A program made the translations under genes and the position numbers. Of a DNA stretch of 64,000 nt, positions 33,480 through 45,984 are shown one piece after another. Origin of the DNA: Arachis hypogaea. Taxonomy: Eukaryota > Streptophyta > Magnoliopsida > Fabales > Fabaceae. Under the pieces are notes generated by a model that worked only from the letters and a program-made list of their open reading frames with translations, had not been told where the DNA came from and did not search any database. How positions within the stretch are numbered: position 1 is the stretch's first letter; every line of letters starts with the position of its first letter. Location of the stretch: contig NC_092047.1 in NCBI RefSeq assembly GCF_003086295.3, positions 118,646,449-118,710,448 on the forward strand. Reading direction: 5' to 3'.

Positions 33480-35185
33480 AACAAATCATATAAATCTCTA
33501 TTTATTGATTTGTTTTACTTAATCGATAAAAAAAATCATAAACAAATCTATCCAAAACTTTTGCATTCCAACGTCCCTTTCCTTTCATTATATTTTCATT
33601 TTTAAAAATAAAAATTGTTGAAATAATTTTATCAAATCTTAATATTTAGAATTAACTTTGAAAATCAATTTTTTCTTAAAGATAATTTGAAATTCGAAAC
33701 TCATGTCTAATATTAAATTATAGAATAAAAGCTCCACACGAAACTCAACTCTATTGTTTATGCAAAACAACAATTTATACAAATAATCTATATATAAAAA
33801 TATAAGAATATTGGTAATGAAAAAACATAAAATAAAACTTTGACAACATATTATTTTCACAACGGTTAATAAAAAATCAATCCTAAAAAAATAGACAATA
33901 TAGCAATGGTAAAAATCTTAATGTTTGTTGGCAAGCAAAAATCATTACAAATTTTTCTTAAACTGCGTGTTAAATTTTTCTAAAAAACTAGGTTTTGATC
34001 CAACTACACCCAAAAATAAAAATGCTTTGTTTTCCAAGTTTTTATAATTTGAAAGAAATTGTTGGGATCATGTCGCTAATACTAAAAAAATAAATATAAT
34101 TAGTAAATTTTTCTATTATTAAATTTTGATTTATTTTTATAATTCATCTGTGTTTACAAGTATTTTATTTTTGTAAACAATAACAACTAAGAAAAAGAGT
34201 GCTGTATTAGACATTAGCACACACTAGATTAAGAATTAAAAAAATCTCTGGCCATATTTCTTTGAAAAGCTTCATGAACTATTGTTTCGTCATTTTATCC
34301 CTCTATTAATCTCTATCCTTTATATATCTTATTAATATTTAAAATTTGTTATTGAAATTTTATTATTATTATTTTATTTAGTAAAATATTGACGCAGATT
34401 CTAATAGAAATTACTATCCGGATATCTCAACAATTCACCATATTTATTTAAGATAAGGACTAACTTGAACCTATTTATTTGTAATTCCATGTTTTTACTC
34501 TTATAACTAAACCAAGACATTACATATTTGTTAAGATATTTGAGAGTTTCATTAAATAGAACTGTTCTATATATTTACTGAAATCTTCTAACTCACTATA
34601 TTTTATTCAACGGAAACAAAATTTCTAATATTCTATTTAAACCCGACACACTCTTAATTGCTTAATCACACTGAAATTAGTGAAGGAGAATGCTATGTAA
34701 ACAATGACTATTTTAAACAACATAAACTACCAATTAAATAAAAATAACTACACTCTAATTTAATGTTATTGATTAAATTTACTCTTTTAACCTTATTAAT
34801 TCGCATTATACACACATTGTTCAAAAAATTTGTTAGTTATCTATTGTTCAAAAAAATTGTTAATTATCTATTCTTTTCCGTTAGTGAATTACCATCAAAT
34901 GACATCATTTGTTCTCATTGGATGTGGTCTATCTATCATTTTATGTTTGTCATTATATTATTTTATTTGCTAATATCTTATTTAAACATGAAATAGAAAA
35001 TATTGTATTTATTTTTCATATATGTTAGTCATTCTTATAACAGGTTGCAGTATCTTCTTTCTTTCTTCTGTTGAAATTTCAGCTTCTAGAGACTTTACAA
35101 CACCACCCAACAACAAACAGCTTCGATTATCACATATATAACAAAATTGTCGCATTTAAATTTTTTAACATATATATTTGTATTA
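33480..35185. repeat. Half of a long foldback element (right arm only)
   Basis: Parallel to 52232-53826 (with 47983-48838 matching its first half), for example GTTGAAATAATTTTATCAAA, GACGCAGATTCTAATAGAAA and CTCAACAATTCACCATATTT. Its reverse complement resembles the left arms at 43028-44395 and 46722-47985. The left arm is missing: the segmental duplication ends exactly near the element's centre at 33455-33480. It separates the two duplicated blocks. Confidence 0.75.
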
Positions 35186-36205
35186 CAACATATATGCATA
35201 AATCGAAATAGCTCAATTCAATTTGCACGAAACCTGATAAATCGACTCACTTTCATTCAATTTACTACCAATCTCTTTAAATCGAATATAGCTCATTCGA
35301 TTTATATAGAAATGTGGTTATAAGAGATACACGAAATGTTTTCAACTTTGGGGGATCTACGTAATTTTTTTCAACTAGTTTAATTATGTTTGTTATGTAT
35401 AAAAGATAAATATAAACTTGATCCTATCTTTTCTTAGACTTAGTTTGGTAAAAGTCTTTTCAAAAGTAGTTTATAAAAGCTAATTTTTAAAAAATAATTT
35501 TTAAAAAGTTGTAGTATTAATATTTGATAAATCAAATTAAAAATAATTTTCAATAAGCATAAACAACATCAATTATATTTGATTAAATAACTTTTAAAAT
35601 ATACTGTATTAGACATAACGTAAGAATTAAATTTAAAAATTAATATATAAAATTATATTAGACTTTTTAATTTTGATAAAAAAAACAACTCATCATCTTT
35701 AAAAGAAACTCTATCTTAAATACTTTCAAGAACATCCTTATCTTTTAAAAACTGCAAACATAAATACATAATCTTTTTAATTTACCAAATATCAAATAAG
35801 AAACTTGTACTTTTAAAAATATAAGCACCTTTTTAAAAAATTTCACCAACCTAAATCTTAGAAAAAATTTTATTGTCTATCCTACCAAAAAATATTGTAA
35901 ATTACTTTAGATTAATAAATTTCTCATCATTATAGACATAAGTAAAATTTTGAAAAAAATTATAAAACATTATTATTTGTTATTATACTCTATTTCTTTT
36001 ATTTTGTTCCTATTTAATTAAATTTTTATAATTTTATTATAAATTTTATTACTTTTTTATTCTATACAAGTTAATTAATTTATTGAATCTTCTCACGTTG
36101 GATCAAAACTTTTTCTACAACACCACCTAACATTGCAGACTATAAAATTAGGGACAAGTTATTAAGACAGGTTTGTAAACGACAAGACACAACATTATTA
36201 TATAA

Positions 36206-37499
36206 ATATAAAATATCATTAGTAAGTGCTAGGTACTTATAACCAAGTAAGACCTTTGCTTCAATCATTACTGCCTCCAAAATTAACCCTGCATTTTTGT
36301 TCTATTTTGATAATCAAGATGTTGATTAAATATACAATATTACCATTCTAAGCTATTATGTGGTAAGTAAATAACTATATGTATCATCTTCATATTCTAA
36401 AATTGAGAATGTTAGATGACCAACATTTTTAAGGGTAAAACAAGAGAATTAGCTAATGTTAATTCAAATGTAAGGTAAAAAAAAAAAATGTTGGCCGTCC
36501 GTATCCGATTGCTTCAAAATATACTGGTGCATAACATTACTTGATCAACAAACACCTGCAAAAGTCAATAAAAGAATTCATATCAATCAGGCATAATAGA
36601 AAGGATTGCCTCATAGCATTAGACACAAATTATTGTTGAAAATTAAAGGAAGCCTCTTATTTAGATTTTAGTGCCTAATAGAAGTAACCCGAATGATATG
36701 TTGCAGGCTACAAGTCCTCATAAGGCTACTTCTCTTTACGTATATGTTGTGAGCAATGCTACATCAGAATTCAACACATCTTATTAAGAATATCTATGGC
36801 TACTTTACTATGGAACTCAGTATTTTGATGAATATTGGCTTTGTCCAGTAACCTTGGATCAGCAATATAATTGAAGTTTCTTTGTTTGGTGGATAGGGTT
36901 CTAAATAAGCTTGAACATGTTTTGAATTTTTGATGCACTACATATTTTAAACCTTTCTAATATTTTTATTAAACAACAAAAAAAAAAAAGACTAATTTCT
37001 GCATAACATCATTCAGAACCAAACAAAGAATGACAATCATGATATTACAGTCCAAATAAGAATGAATGAAATTTATAGGAAAAAGACATCTTTTGAGAAT
37101 AAAAGAGAAATTAAAAACTGACTATTGGATTCAATATAAGTATATAACACAATAGTTCAGAATTAAAATCACAGAAAATTCAACACATAAAAAAATCATT
37201 ACCCAAAAAGTAGTGCTCTTTCCCATTGGATTGGAAAAAAAGCAGTTTACTTTGTTGACATCGTAATAGTTGTCCTTGACATGAATCTATATAATATTCG
37301 AAACTAACAATCAAATCGTAATAGTTGTCCTTGACATGAATTGAAACAAGAATGGCATGCATTGACAAACTTACTCACATCAATATGGGACAACAACAAA
37401 AAACAAAGCTACTTTACTTTAAGGTACATAAGACAATGATGACAAAAAACAGAGAGGCAAGCATGCATTACCTTTGAAGCAAGCAAGCATGTTTGGAAC
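36206..37499. repeat. 3' flanking module, copy 5
   Basis: Almost identical to 28830-30123 as part of the segmental duplication, including the inserted block beginning TATGTTGTGAGCAATGC (about 36743). Confidence 0.75.
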
Positions 37500-38982
37500 T
37501 CAAATTTGGCTGTATTTTCTTTTCCCTCTCCTTGGAACCTCGTACACAGTGGCTTCATCGCAAGGGATGCCAGGGAAAATAGAGACAGTAGACCAATCTT
37601 CGATGTCTTCCTTCATGCTGTACATGTGCATGCTAAGGATCTTCCAATCTAAGAAATCACACTCCATTGGGGAGCGCACAGATCTCCGGAGGATCCTGGA
37701 GGGGTGGGATACAACCTTCTTTGCAACGACTTGAAGAACCAACATGCAGACGACTTGGATCCGGCCCTTTGCAAAGCCAGGTAACATAACAAGAAACGTG
37801 CCTTTGCCATCAAGATCAACAAGCACAGGCGTTTTCTCACAATTGCAGGATATCATGCTATCTAACTCACGATAGAAGGATGGCATTCTATCTAAACAGC
37901 CGTCAAGCCTTTGAAAGATAAGGACACCCAATTCATCCACCTGGAAAGCACATATCACTTTTTTTCCTCCAATCCGTTCGCACGAAAGTGCCAGGTATTT
38001 GCCAGGATCAACCAGATCTGTAACAATACCAATAATAGAATGGATAATGCTATGTGAAGAGCGATGCTGAGTGAAGAGTGAAGATTGCACATTTTACAAT
38101 AAGAAAAAAAAAATCATATGCAATGCATACTTCTTTAATAAAAATTAACTACAATCTTTCTTCTTCATTGGAGAAATTCCCCAACAGTTGTTGAAACGAA
38201 AATATATTATGGAGAGAGTAATTATCAATTAGTGCACCCGAACAAATACCTGGAATATGCACAGTAGGATGAAAGAAGTGACGCTGGCCATCGGAACCCA
38301 CTGGGACACAAAAAGAACCCGTAAAACTGTTGTCACCCTCACTCTTTGTCCAGCCCTTGTGTGGGTTATCTGTGTCATAATAGTGGATAAAAACTCTTCC
38401 ATCGGTCAAACAGAGTCGAAGGTATAGCTTACCATAGAAGTCGAACCATGAATTGTTAACTACCCAGGTACTCGACCACATGTCAGGATGACCAGGAGCA
38501 TCAGGCAAGCATTCCCAAAACTTGGTTCCGGAGCGTAGAACCGAAAAATAATGAGGAGGATGCTCCACGGGTGCGAAACCACCCGTCTCTATGAAATAAT
38601 AATCACTTCTAACTTTGTAACAAGTTGTGAACTGGGTATCAAAATCCGTTGGAGCATCATCGATTGATTTCGACTCCTCCACCTCCTTCTTGTCAAGGTC
38701 TAGTTCGAAGACTTTTTTGGAAAATTGAAAAGCACCATGATTATGTGGATGATATGGGAAGTAATATTGGCGACCTCCAACGAGATGAATCTTGGAATCC
38801 AACTCCAAAGCGTACATGCAGATCCGTGGAAGATCCACGCTGAAATCAAAGGGAAACGGAGGTAGATTTTCCCAATTCACAGTCTCCTCCTCCTCGGGTG
38901 TTATCAATTTCATGGTGTCGATGCCGCAGATCCTTTCAGGCGTTAGCACCAAAAGGTATCGTTGATTCTTATCCGCCATCAT
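37500..38982 (-). CDS. Kelch-like beta-propeller protein, array copy 5
   Basis: Exons 38982-38250 and 38017-37500, 416 residues, same start and borders as copy 4. Exon 2 encodes the same residues as copy 4 throughout. Exon 1 differs in a central window: around the first blade (GGRQYYFPYHPHNHGAFQFS against GGCQYYFKYHPCHRGAFQSS) and in single residues as far as LCLTDG against LCLNDG. All 16 differences are replacements between bases that otherwise match. The reading frame is fully open, so both copies appear functional. Confidence 0.83.
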
Positions 38983-39603
38983 TCCTTCCTTCTCACGGCA
39001 CAAGTCAAGCAATGCAATTAACTGCGCCAGAAAACGGGACAAACCCTAGCTGTAACTCAATTAACAAGATACTACAATAAAACAATTAAAATTGAGAAAC
39101 GAGAACTCATAAGTATGTGCAAATTCTTCTTCGTAGTATATATATACTCGTAAACTTAAAGACTAGTTTTTAACGTAATGAGTAAAAGAGGGCATTATAA
39201 ATTGTAACCCTAATTTAGCAGTTACAAGTAGATCATTATGCTCTGAAATTACAATCTCTTTCTCAAAATAGATTAGATAAAAACTGGCAGAAAATTCCAG
39301 TACAAAAACATCAGAAATGTACCCACCACAGAACAGAATGGCGGAGCAGATTCACAGACGCGAGCGACGATGATGCCGGAGAATAAACGAAGCAACCGTG
39401 GCAGAGAGAAGACGAGGACGCGAAGAAACGCAGGCAGAGCAGAGCGAGGTGATCACGGCAGGTGAGGTTTTGGGTTTTAGGCTTCAGAAGAAGAGAGAGT
39501 AACGTGGAAGTCTGGAAGAGGGATTGACCTTTTTCTTTAAAAAAAAAAAAAACCCTTAATTATTCACATAGCAGGTTAAAAAATGAATTCCGTTACAGAG
39601 TTT
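38983..39603 (-). promoter_or_regulatory. 5' region of copy 5
   Basis: Same layout as copy 4: GC-rich leader-like segment at about 39310-39505 and the AGTAACGTGG phrase near 39497. It differs from copy 4 by scattered substitutions, and a transposon insertion lies immediately upstream. Confidence 0.4.
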
Positions 39604-39941
39604 TGGGCGCCATTATTTTGTTAAAAAAAAGATCTTTTTTTATTTTTTAACGTGTTTTACAAATTTCTAGTAGTAAAAATAAAAGTATTAATAAAATAAA
39701 AAAGATCTTTTTTGAAAAACTGTAATTTACATCTTTTTTTAAAAGATCTTTTTTTCTTAAAAAAAATATGTTTTTCATGTAATAAATAAACAAAAAAGTA
39801 CTTTTATATTATTATACCCAAACATAATTGATATATAAAAAGACCTTTTTACATAAAATTACTTTTGCTTTTCAATAAGATCTTTTAAAAAAAGATAACT
39901 CGAAAAAAGATCTTTTCTTAAAAGCTCACCCAAACAAGCCC
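39604..39941. mobile_element. 338-bp MITE-like insertion (PIF/Harbinger or Tourist-like)
   Basis: Present only in the right duplicate. Starts TGGGCGCC and ends CAAACAAGCCC; the inverted end reads GGGCTTGTTTGGG, the typical start of Tourist-like MITEs. Flanks are TTT (39601-39603) and TTA (39942-39944) against a single TTA in the empty site, matching the 3-bp TTA/TAA target duplication of that superfamily with one change. The interior is rich in AAAAGATCTTTT palindromes and has no coding capacity. Confidence 0.75.
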
Positions 39942-40173
39942 TTAATAGAGGATTCTTACAATATGAAGAAAAATAAAATCTTTTTATATAATCATAAAAA
40001 CTTTTAAGTGTCATTCATTTTTTTATACCTTTTTTAACACTACTACTTATCTAAAAAGAAATGAATGAAAAAAAAAACAGTATGTGGTATCAAATAGCAA
40101 ATTCTAAAAAGATCTCATTTTTATTGGATCGGATTGCTTTTTTTTTTCTTTTAAATTCGTACAAAAAAAAAAT

Positions 40174-40305
40174 AGATTCAGTTGTGCCATTAGTCATCAA
40201 TAGTATATTTAATGGTGTGAGATTTTATCTAATCATGAAGAATCACTCATTTTTATTTTGTTGACAAAGTGCTGGTTTTAACAAATTTGATGACACCTTA
40301 GACTT
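40174..40305. mobile_element. MITE, family copy 3 of 4
   Basis: Duplicate of the insertion at 32482-32608 with few changes (GTGTGAGATTTTATCTAATC, CACTCATTTTTATTTTG, GTGCTGGT). Confidence 0.6.
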
Positions 40306-41216
40306 TTTCTTTAAATAACGAAGAGGTAGAACTTGACAACTCTACCTATAGAAAAATAGAAAGCAACGAACTTTTAATTTTTTTAATCAACTAATTATCT
40401 CACCTAATTGGATGTTAAAAATATATTAGTGTTTGATGCAAGAAAAACATTTTCGTAAATAGATTATTTATTTTTGTTATGAATCCTAATTATTAACTAT
40501 TTTTCATTATGGAATGAGGATCAATGTGTAGAGAAGAGAGTATATTAATAAAGATATTTTTTTTTTCAAAATCAAAAAAGTAATTAGGCTGATAAAATAA
40601 AAGATTTTTAACTAATTTGTTATCTTAAAACAATTTAGTAAAAAAAGCAAGTGGAGAGAATAGGGAAGGTATAGTAAATTAGTAATACTATGAATAATTT
40701 AGTATCAAATACTGGTAATAATATCAACAAAAGAATTCATATATTATTGTATAGTCAAAGGGGATCGATTCCATAAAAGATAAGAGCCGTAGGTAGAAAT
40801 TTATTGAAATTCATCCTTGTTAGATCGTCAATATAATATTCGAGGTGTCTTTCGAATATACCAAATCAGAATAGCTATCTGTCTTCGAACACAGCAACAA
40901 AATTAAAACAAAATTAAAAGATTCATACTAAAATCAAGTACTAAATTCTGTCTAACTTGCTTGTTTGTTGTATCAATATAATGCACTCAATACAAAATTT
41001 CACCAAGTTTGAATGTCTAAGGAATCTTTATAAAATAAAACAAAAGTTCTCTACATATTAAATAAATTAAATAGAAGTATTTGAATATAATTTGGAAAAC
41101 AAGTATTTTATTAAAAAGTAATTATTCATATCAACATAGTTAATGTGATATTGAGAAAATCTTTAGAACTAGTTTCTCAAAAGAAAATCTTCCTTTTAAA
41201 CAAATGATCATTTTTT
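40306..41216. other. Distal part of the right duplicate, no gene
   Basis: Matches 32609-33455. An extra stretch near 40321-40365 contains AGGTAGA and TCTACCT as an inverted pair. Confidence 0.5.
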
Positions 41217-41339
41217 AATTGAGTGATCTTTTCTATTTATATAATAAAATAGAACACATTAATGGCTTCTTAAAATTAATTAAAGATAGCCTTTTAATCC
41301 ATTTACATCCCAAAAACCATGATCGATAATTCGATATAG

Positions 41340-41810
41340 CTAAAACAATAAAAAACCTAAGGTAGAAACACAATTCAGAAACAGACTAATTGGATAGAGT
41401 TCAGAATTAAAATCATAGAAAATCACAAAAAATCCAAAACATAAAAGAAATCATCATCGAAAAAGTAGTGCTCTTCCCATTGGATTGGAACAAGAAGGCA
41501 GAAGTTTACCATATTGACATCATAATCTATACATAAGATAAATTAGAGATTTTAAGAAAACTAGCATAGTTGTCCTTGACATGAATCTATACAATATTCG
41601 AAACTAACAATCAAATCACCAGGAAGAACCTTCATCTATTCATGAATTGAAACAAGAATGTCATGCATGGACAAACTTACTCACATCAATATGGGACAAC
41701 AACAAAATGAACAAATAACAAAGCTACTTTACTTCAAGGTAGATAAGACAATGATGACAAAAAACAGAGAGGCAAACATTACCTTTGAAGCAAGCAAGCA
41801 TCTTTGGAAC
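41340..41810. repeat. 3' flanking module of a broken array copy
   Basis: Resembles 25300-25790 (AACACAATTCAGAAACAGAC, AGTAGTGCTCTTCCCATTGG, GAAGGCAGAAGTTTAC, CACCAGGAAGAACCTTCAT). It shows that the next pseudogene derives from a complete array unit related to copies 2 and 3. Confidence 0.65.
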
Positions 41811-42033
41811 TCAAATTTGGTTGCATTTTCTTTTTCCTCTCCTTGGGACCTCGTATGCAATGGCTTTGTTGCAGGGGAGGCCCGGAAAAGAGAGACACTA
41901 AACCAATCATCGAAGCCACGTTTTATGCTGTACATGTTCATGATAAGGACCTTCCAATCTAAGAAATCACACTCCATTGGGGACCTCAAAGATCTATGCG
42001 GGATCCGGGAGGGATGGGATACAACCTTCTTCA
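41811..42033 (-). pseudogene. Kelch-like array copy 6, 3' remnant
   Basis: Only the last part of exon 2 is left: KKVVSHPSRIPHRSLRSPME, FLDWKVLIMNMYS and GFDDWFSVSLF, then a frameshift so that the old tail is read in another frame. Upstream (42033-42120) the sequence jumps directly to material homologous to the promoter side of copy 3, so the rest of exon 2, the intron and all of exon 1 are deleted. No start codon; not functional. Confidence 0.8.
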
Positions 42034-43027
42034 CAGGATATATACTTGTAAGACTTGAGAGTATTTGAAAACTTTAAAACGAGATGGTAAAAGAGGGCAT
42101 AATGTCTACTATATTTCTTTTTAAAAAAAAAAATCAAATCTAACCTTTTTATTAATTTTTTTATAATATATTGTCTAATAATTATATTCTACTATCAATT
42201 ACATGGTTCTGAATATTTTATACATTTAAAATAGCAAAAACAATTTTAAAATTATTAGTAAGAACATTACAATAAAAGTAAAAAAAAAAAAAAGCACACT
42301 AGAGACCAAGATATAAAGACTAAATAAACTTCATATCATAACTGGTCCATATCTATCACAGAAATTGTTACCTGATGCTAACTTACAATTGAATTTGTAT
42401 TTATAAATCAAAAAGAATAATCAAAAGCATGGCTTAAGTATTTGGCGGAGCTTCTAGCGAAAGTTCTATTTTGATGGAGCTGTCTAAATATTTACATATT
42501 TGTTCTAATTTATCTTTAAGTGCTTATCCATTAGACAAAACTTTTAAAGTTAAACAACCCACATATAAAAAATAAAAAAGAGCAACACTCCAAGCTAAGA
42601 ACAATAAGAACAGAGACAAACCATCAACTCCATCCAAAGATGACCAGTTAGCCCTCAACGGCAAGACCATGCCGGTGGATGGAACCCGAAAATCCCTTTG
42701 GAATAACTTCATGTGATATCCACTCTTCCCTCATCTCCTCTATCGATCTCTGTGAGCTGAACAAAGTTTCTGTTTTTAAGCTATTTCTAGCTTTGTTTTT
42801 TTATCATTTGTAGCACTTTAGATTACATGATTCGATTAATTAATTTTTTAATTTGAGAGAAGGTAAAATTCAAGAAATGAAATTTGGAACCAAAAAGTGA
42901 AGAATTGACATTACAAGTAAATATTAATTCGAGAACTCTACCACATGAGGATACAGGAGTGGTTTGGGAAACTTCTGTTGGTTATCCGAAAATAATGTAG
43001 AGCTATATCTAAATCTCTTGGAGGAAC
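42034..43027. other. A+T-rich spacer, tandemly duplicated with 45770-46721
   Basis: GAGATGGTAAAAGAGGGCAT, GTAGCACTTTAGATTACATG and GAGAACTCTACCACATGAGG recur around 45797, 46484 and 46604. No gene. The small minus-strand frame at 42524-42712 resembles nothing. Confidence 0.5.
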
Positions 43028-44960
43028 GAACAACATATGCAAAAAAATAAATACACACTCCTATTTTATTTTTAAACAAACTATTAGCAAATAAAACAAT
43101 GATACAATAACAAATGTAAAAGAATAGATGGACGACTTTTGATCAGGACAAAGGATATCATCTAATGATAATTCACTAATCCTAGTGTGGTTAATCAGTC
43201 AATAATTAGTGGCATTTATAATACAACACCAAAAATTGTTGCGAGTAAGTAAATAAAATATAATGAGAAAGAAATTTTCCGTAAATATTTAGAACATTTC
43301 CATTAAATGGAATTCTAGTAAAACGTTCTAACAAATATTTTATCAAATATGAAATGTTTTGATATAACTGTAAGAGTAAAAACGTAAAATTGCAAACAAA
43401 TAGAATCAAATCATCCCCTATGACCTACAATTATAGTAAATTATTAAGATATTTAGATAACAACTTCGACTAGAATCTACGTCGATCTTTCTTGAAAAAA
43501 AACAAATTTATTTAAAAAAATAAGAATAACAATGAAATTACAATAACAATTTTCCAAAATTAATAAGACATGCAAAGGATAGAAAGGAACAGTATGACGA
43601 AACAATAGTTTATGAAACTTTTGAAAAAATTTTAGCATACATATTTTTCAATTCTTTAACTAGTGTCTCGCTAATATCTAAGACAGTACTCTTTCTGTTT
43701 AGTGGTTACTGTTTACAAGAATAAAATAATTATAATTACAGACAAATTACAAACATAAATCAAAATCCAATAAAAGAATAACTCACTAATAACATTTACT
43801 TTATTAGTATCAGCGATATGACTCCACCAACTCTTTTCAAATAGTAAAAACTTACAAGATAGAGAATTTTTATGCTAGAGTGTAGTTAGATCACAGTCTG
43901 GGTCTTTAAAAATTCAACACGCTGTTTAAAAAAAAGATTTACCATCGATTTTGCATGCCATCGTACACAAAGATTTACAATATCGCTATATATTGTCTAC
44001 TCTTTTAGAATTAATTTTTCATTAACTGCTATGAATGTGATATATTGTCAAACTTTTATTTTATATTCTTCATTACCAATGTTCTTATATTTTATATTTT
44101 TATATATAGATTGCTTACTGAAATTGTTATTTTGCATAAAAAATGAGTTTCATGTAGAACTTTTGTAATATAGTTTAACGTTAGACATCTGTCTTAAATT
44201 CCAAATTATTACGAAAAAAAGCTAATTTACAAAAGTGACCCAAATTATCAAAATATGATAAAATCATATCAACAAGTTTTACTTTGAAAAACAAAAATAT
44301 AATGAAAACAAAGACAAGATAAGAGATAAATGTTTTGGCTGAATTTGTTTATGATAATCTCATTTTTTTTTACGGATGTAGTAAAGAAACAAATCATATA
44401 AATCTCTGTTTATTGATTTGTTTTTACTTCGCCCGTAAAGAGATAAACTCATGATAAACAAATCTACCCAAAACTTTTGTCTCCTAACGTCCTTTTCCTT
44501 TCATTATATTTTCGATTTAAAAAGTATAAGTTGTTGATATGATTCTATCATATTTTGATAGTTTGGGTCAACTTTGTAAATCAGTTTTTCCTTCATGATA
44601 ATTTGAAATTTAAGATATATATCTAATGTTAAATTATATAATAAAAGCCTCACACGAAACTCAATTCTCTTTCTTATGAAAAACAACAATTTATACAAAT
44701 AATTTATATATAAAAATATAAAATAAAAGTTTAACAATATACTACTTTCATAGCGGCTAATAAAATATAAATCTTAAAAAAATAGACAATATAAACAATG
44801 GTAAAAATCTTGATGTATGTTAGCATACAAAAGTCATAGTAATTTTTTTTAAACTGCGTGTTAATTTTCTAAAAAACTATGCTCTAATCCAGCTACATCC
44901 AAGTATAAGAATACTTTATCTTTAAAGTTTTTACTGTTTGAAAGAAATTGTTGAAAGTCT
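43028..44960. repeat. Long foldback element, arms of unequal length
   Basis: The left arm (about 43028-44395) is an imperfect reverse complement of the right-arm type seen at 33480-35185 and 52232-53826. Within the element the right arm (about 44395-44960) pairs with the inner 550 bases of the left arm. The centre is a small hairpin, AACAAATCATATAAATC against GATTTGTTTT. Examples of paired phrases: CAATTTATACAAATAATTTA against the TATATAGATTGCTTACTGAA side, and CTAATGTTAAATTATAT against ATATAGTTTAACGTTAGA. No coding frame. Class unknown. Confidence 0.7.
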
Positions 44961-45244
44961 CTTAATTTAACTAAAAATTATTTTTTTGTAAATAACCAAC
45001 ATATATCTTAATTTATATATACTCTTCTTGAATAAGGATAATGTTATTATCATTACTTTTTAAACTATATTTTTTCTAACAATATATATACCTCTCTATT
45101 GTGAATTTTTATAATTTAACATTTTAAAATTTTTATGGGACAACAACAAATAACAAAGCTACTTTAATTTAAGGTATATAAGACAATGATGACAAAAAAC
45201 AGAGAGGCAAGCATTACCTTTGAAGCAAGCAAGCATGTTTGGAA

Positions 45245-45715
45245 CTCAATTTTGGCTGCATTTTCTTTTTCCTCTACTTGGAACCTCGTATGCAATGGCT
45301 TCGTTGCAGGGGATGCCAAGGAAAAGAGAGGACCGACATGCAGAGGACTGGGTCCCGTCCTCGTTGCTTTGCAAAGCCAGGTAACAACAAGAAACGTGCC
45401 TTTGCCATCAAGACCAACAAGCACAGACCTTTCTTCATGAATGAAGGATGGCATTCTATCTAAAGCAGCCTTTGGAAGATAAGCACACCCAATTCATCCA
45501 CCTGGAAAGCACACATCAAGTATTTTTCTCCAATGCATTAGCATGAAAGTGCAGGTATTTGCCAGGATCAAACAAATATGTAGCAATAACAATACCAATA
45601 CGAATAACAATACTCAGGAGTAAACAACATGACAAATGCAGGAAATTAGCTGATACCTGGAATATGATTGTCACCCTCACTGGTTGTCCATTGTGAGTTA
45701 CGGGTGTTTTAAGCA
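45245..45715 (-). pseudogene. Kelch-like array copy 7, degenerate remnant
   Basis: Fragments of exon 2 in several frames: MPSF, the VGLDGKGTFLV region, the frame-shifted tail and GCAGGTATTTGCCAGGATCA near 45551. Then comes a scrap of exon 1 (ACCTGGAATATG joined to GTCACCCTCACTGGTTGTCC at about 45655-45695), after which the sequence jumps to the promoter-side phrase GTGCAAATTCTAGGAGAGG of copy 3. Multiple indels and deletions; not functional. Confidence 0.75.
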
Positions 45716-45804
45716 TGTGCAAATTCTAGGAGAGGAGTCGGAATTGGCAAATCTTCGTCACAGGATGTTTTAAGAGTGTGTTTGGAAACTTTAACGAGAT
45801 GGTA

Positions 45805-45984
45805 AAAGAGGGCATAATGTCTATTATATTTCTTTTTTTTGTAAAAAAATCAAATCTAACCTTTTTATTAATTTTTTTTATAATATATTGTATAATAATT
45901 ATAAAGAGGGCATAATGTCTATTATATTTCTTTTTTTTGTAAAAAAATCAAATCTAACCTTTTTATTAATTTTTTTTATAATAT
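45805..45984. repeat. 98-bp direct tandem duplication
   Basis: AAAGAGGGCATAATGTCTAT begins at 45805 and again at 45903, followed in both by CAAATCTAACCTTTTTATTA. The two copies look identical over about 80 bases, so the event is recent. Confidence 0.85.

Larger units (their letters stand above)
35186..41216. repeat. Segmental duplication, right copy (contains gene copy 5)
   Basis: Partner of 27808-33455. It is longer by about 380 bases, mainly because of a 338-bp insert at 39604-39941 and a roughly 40-bp insert near 40321-40365. Most differences are single bases; poly-A lengths also vary. Confidence 0.93.
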
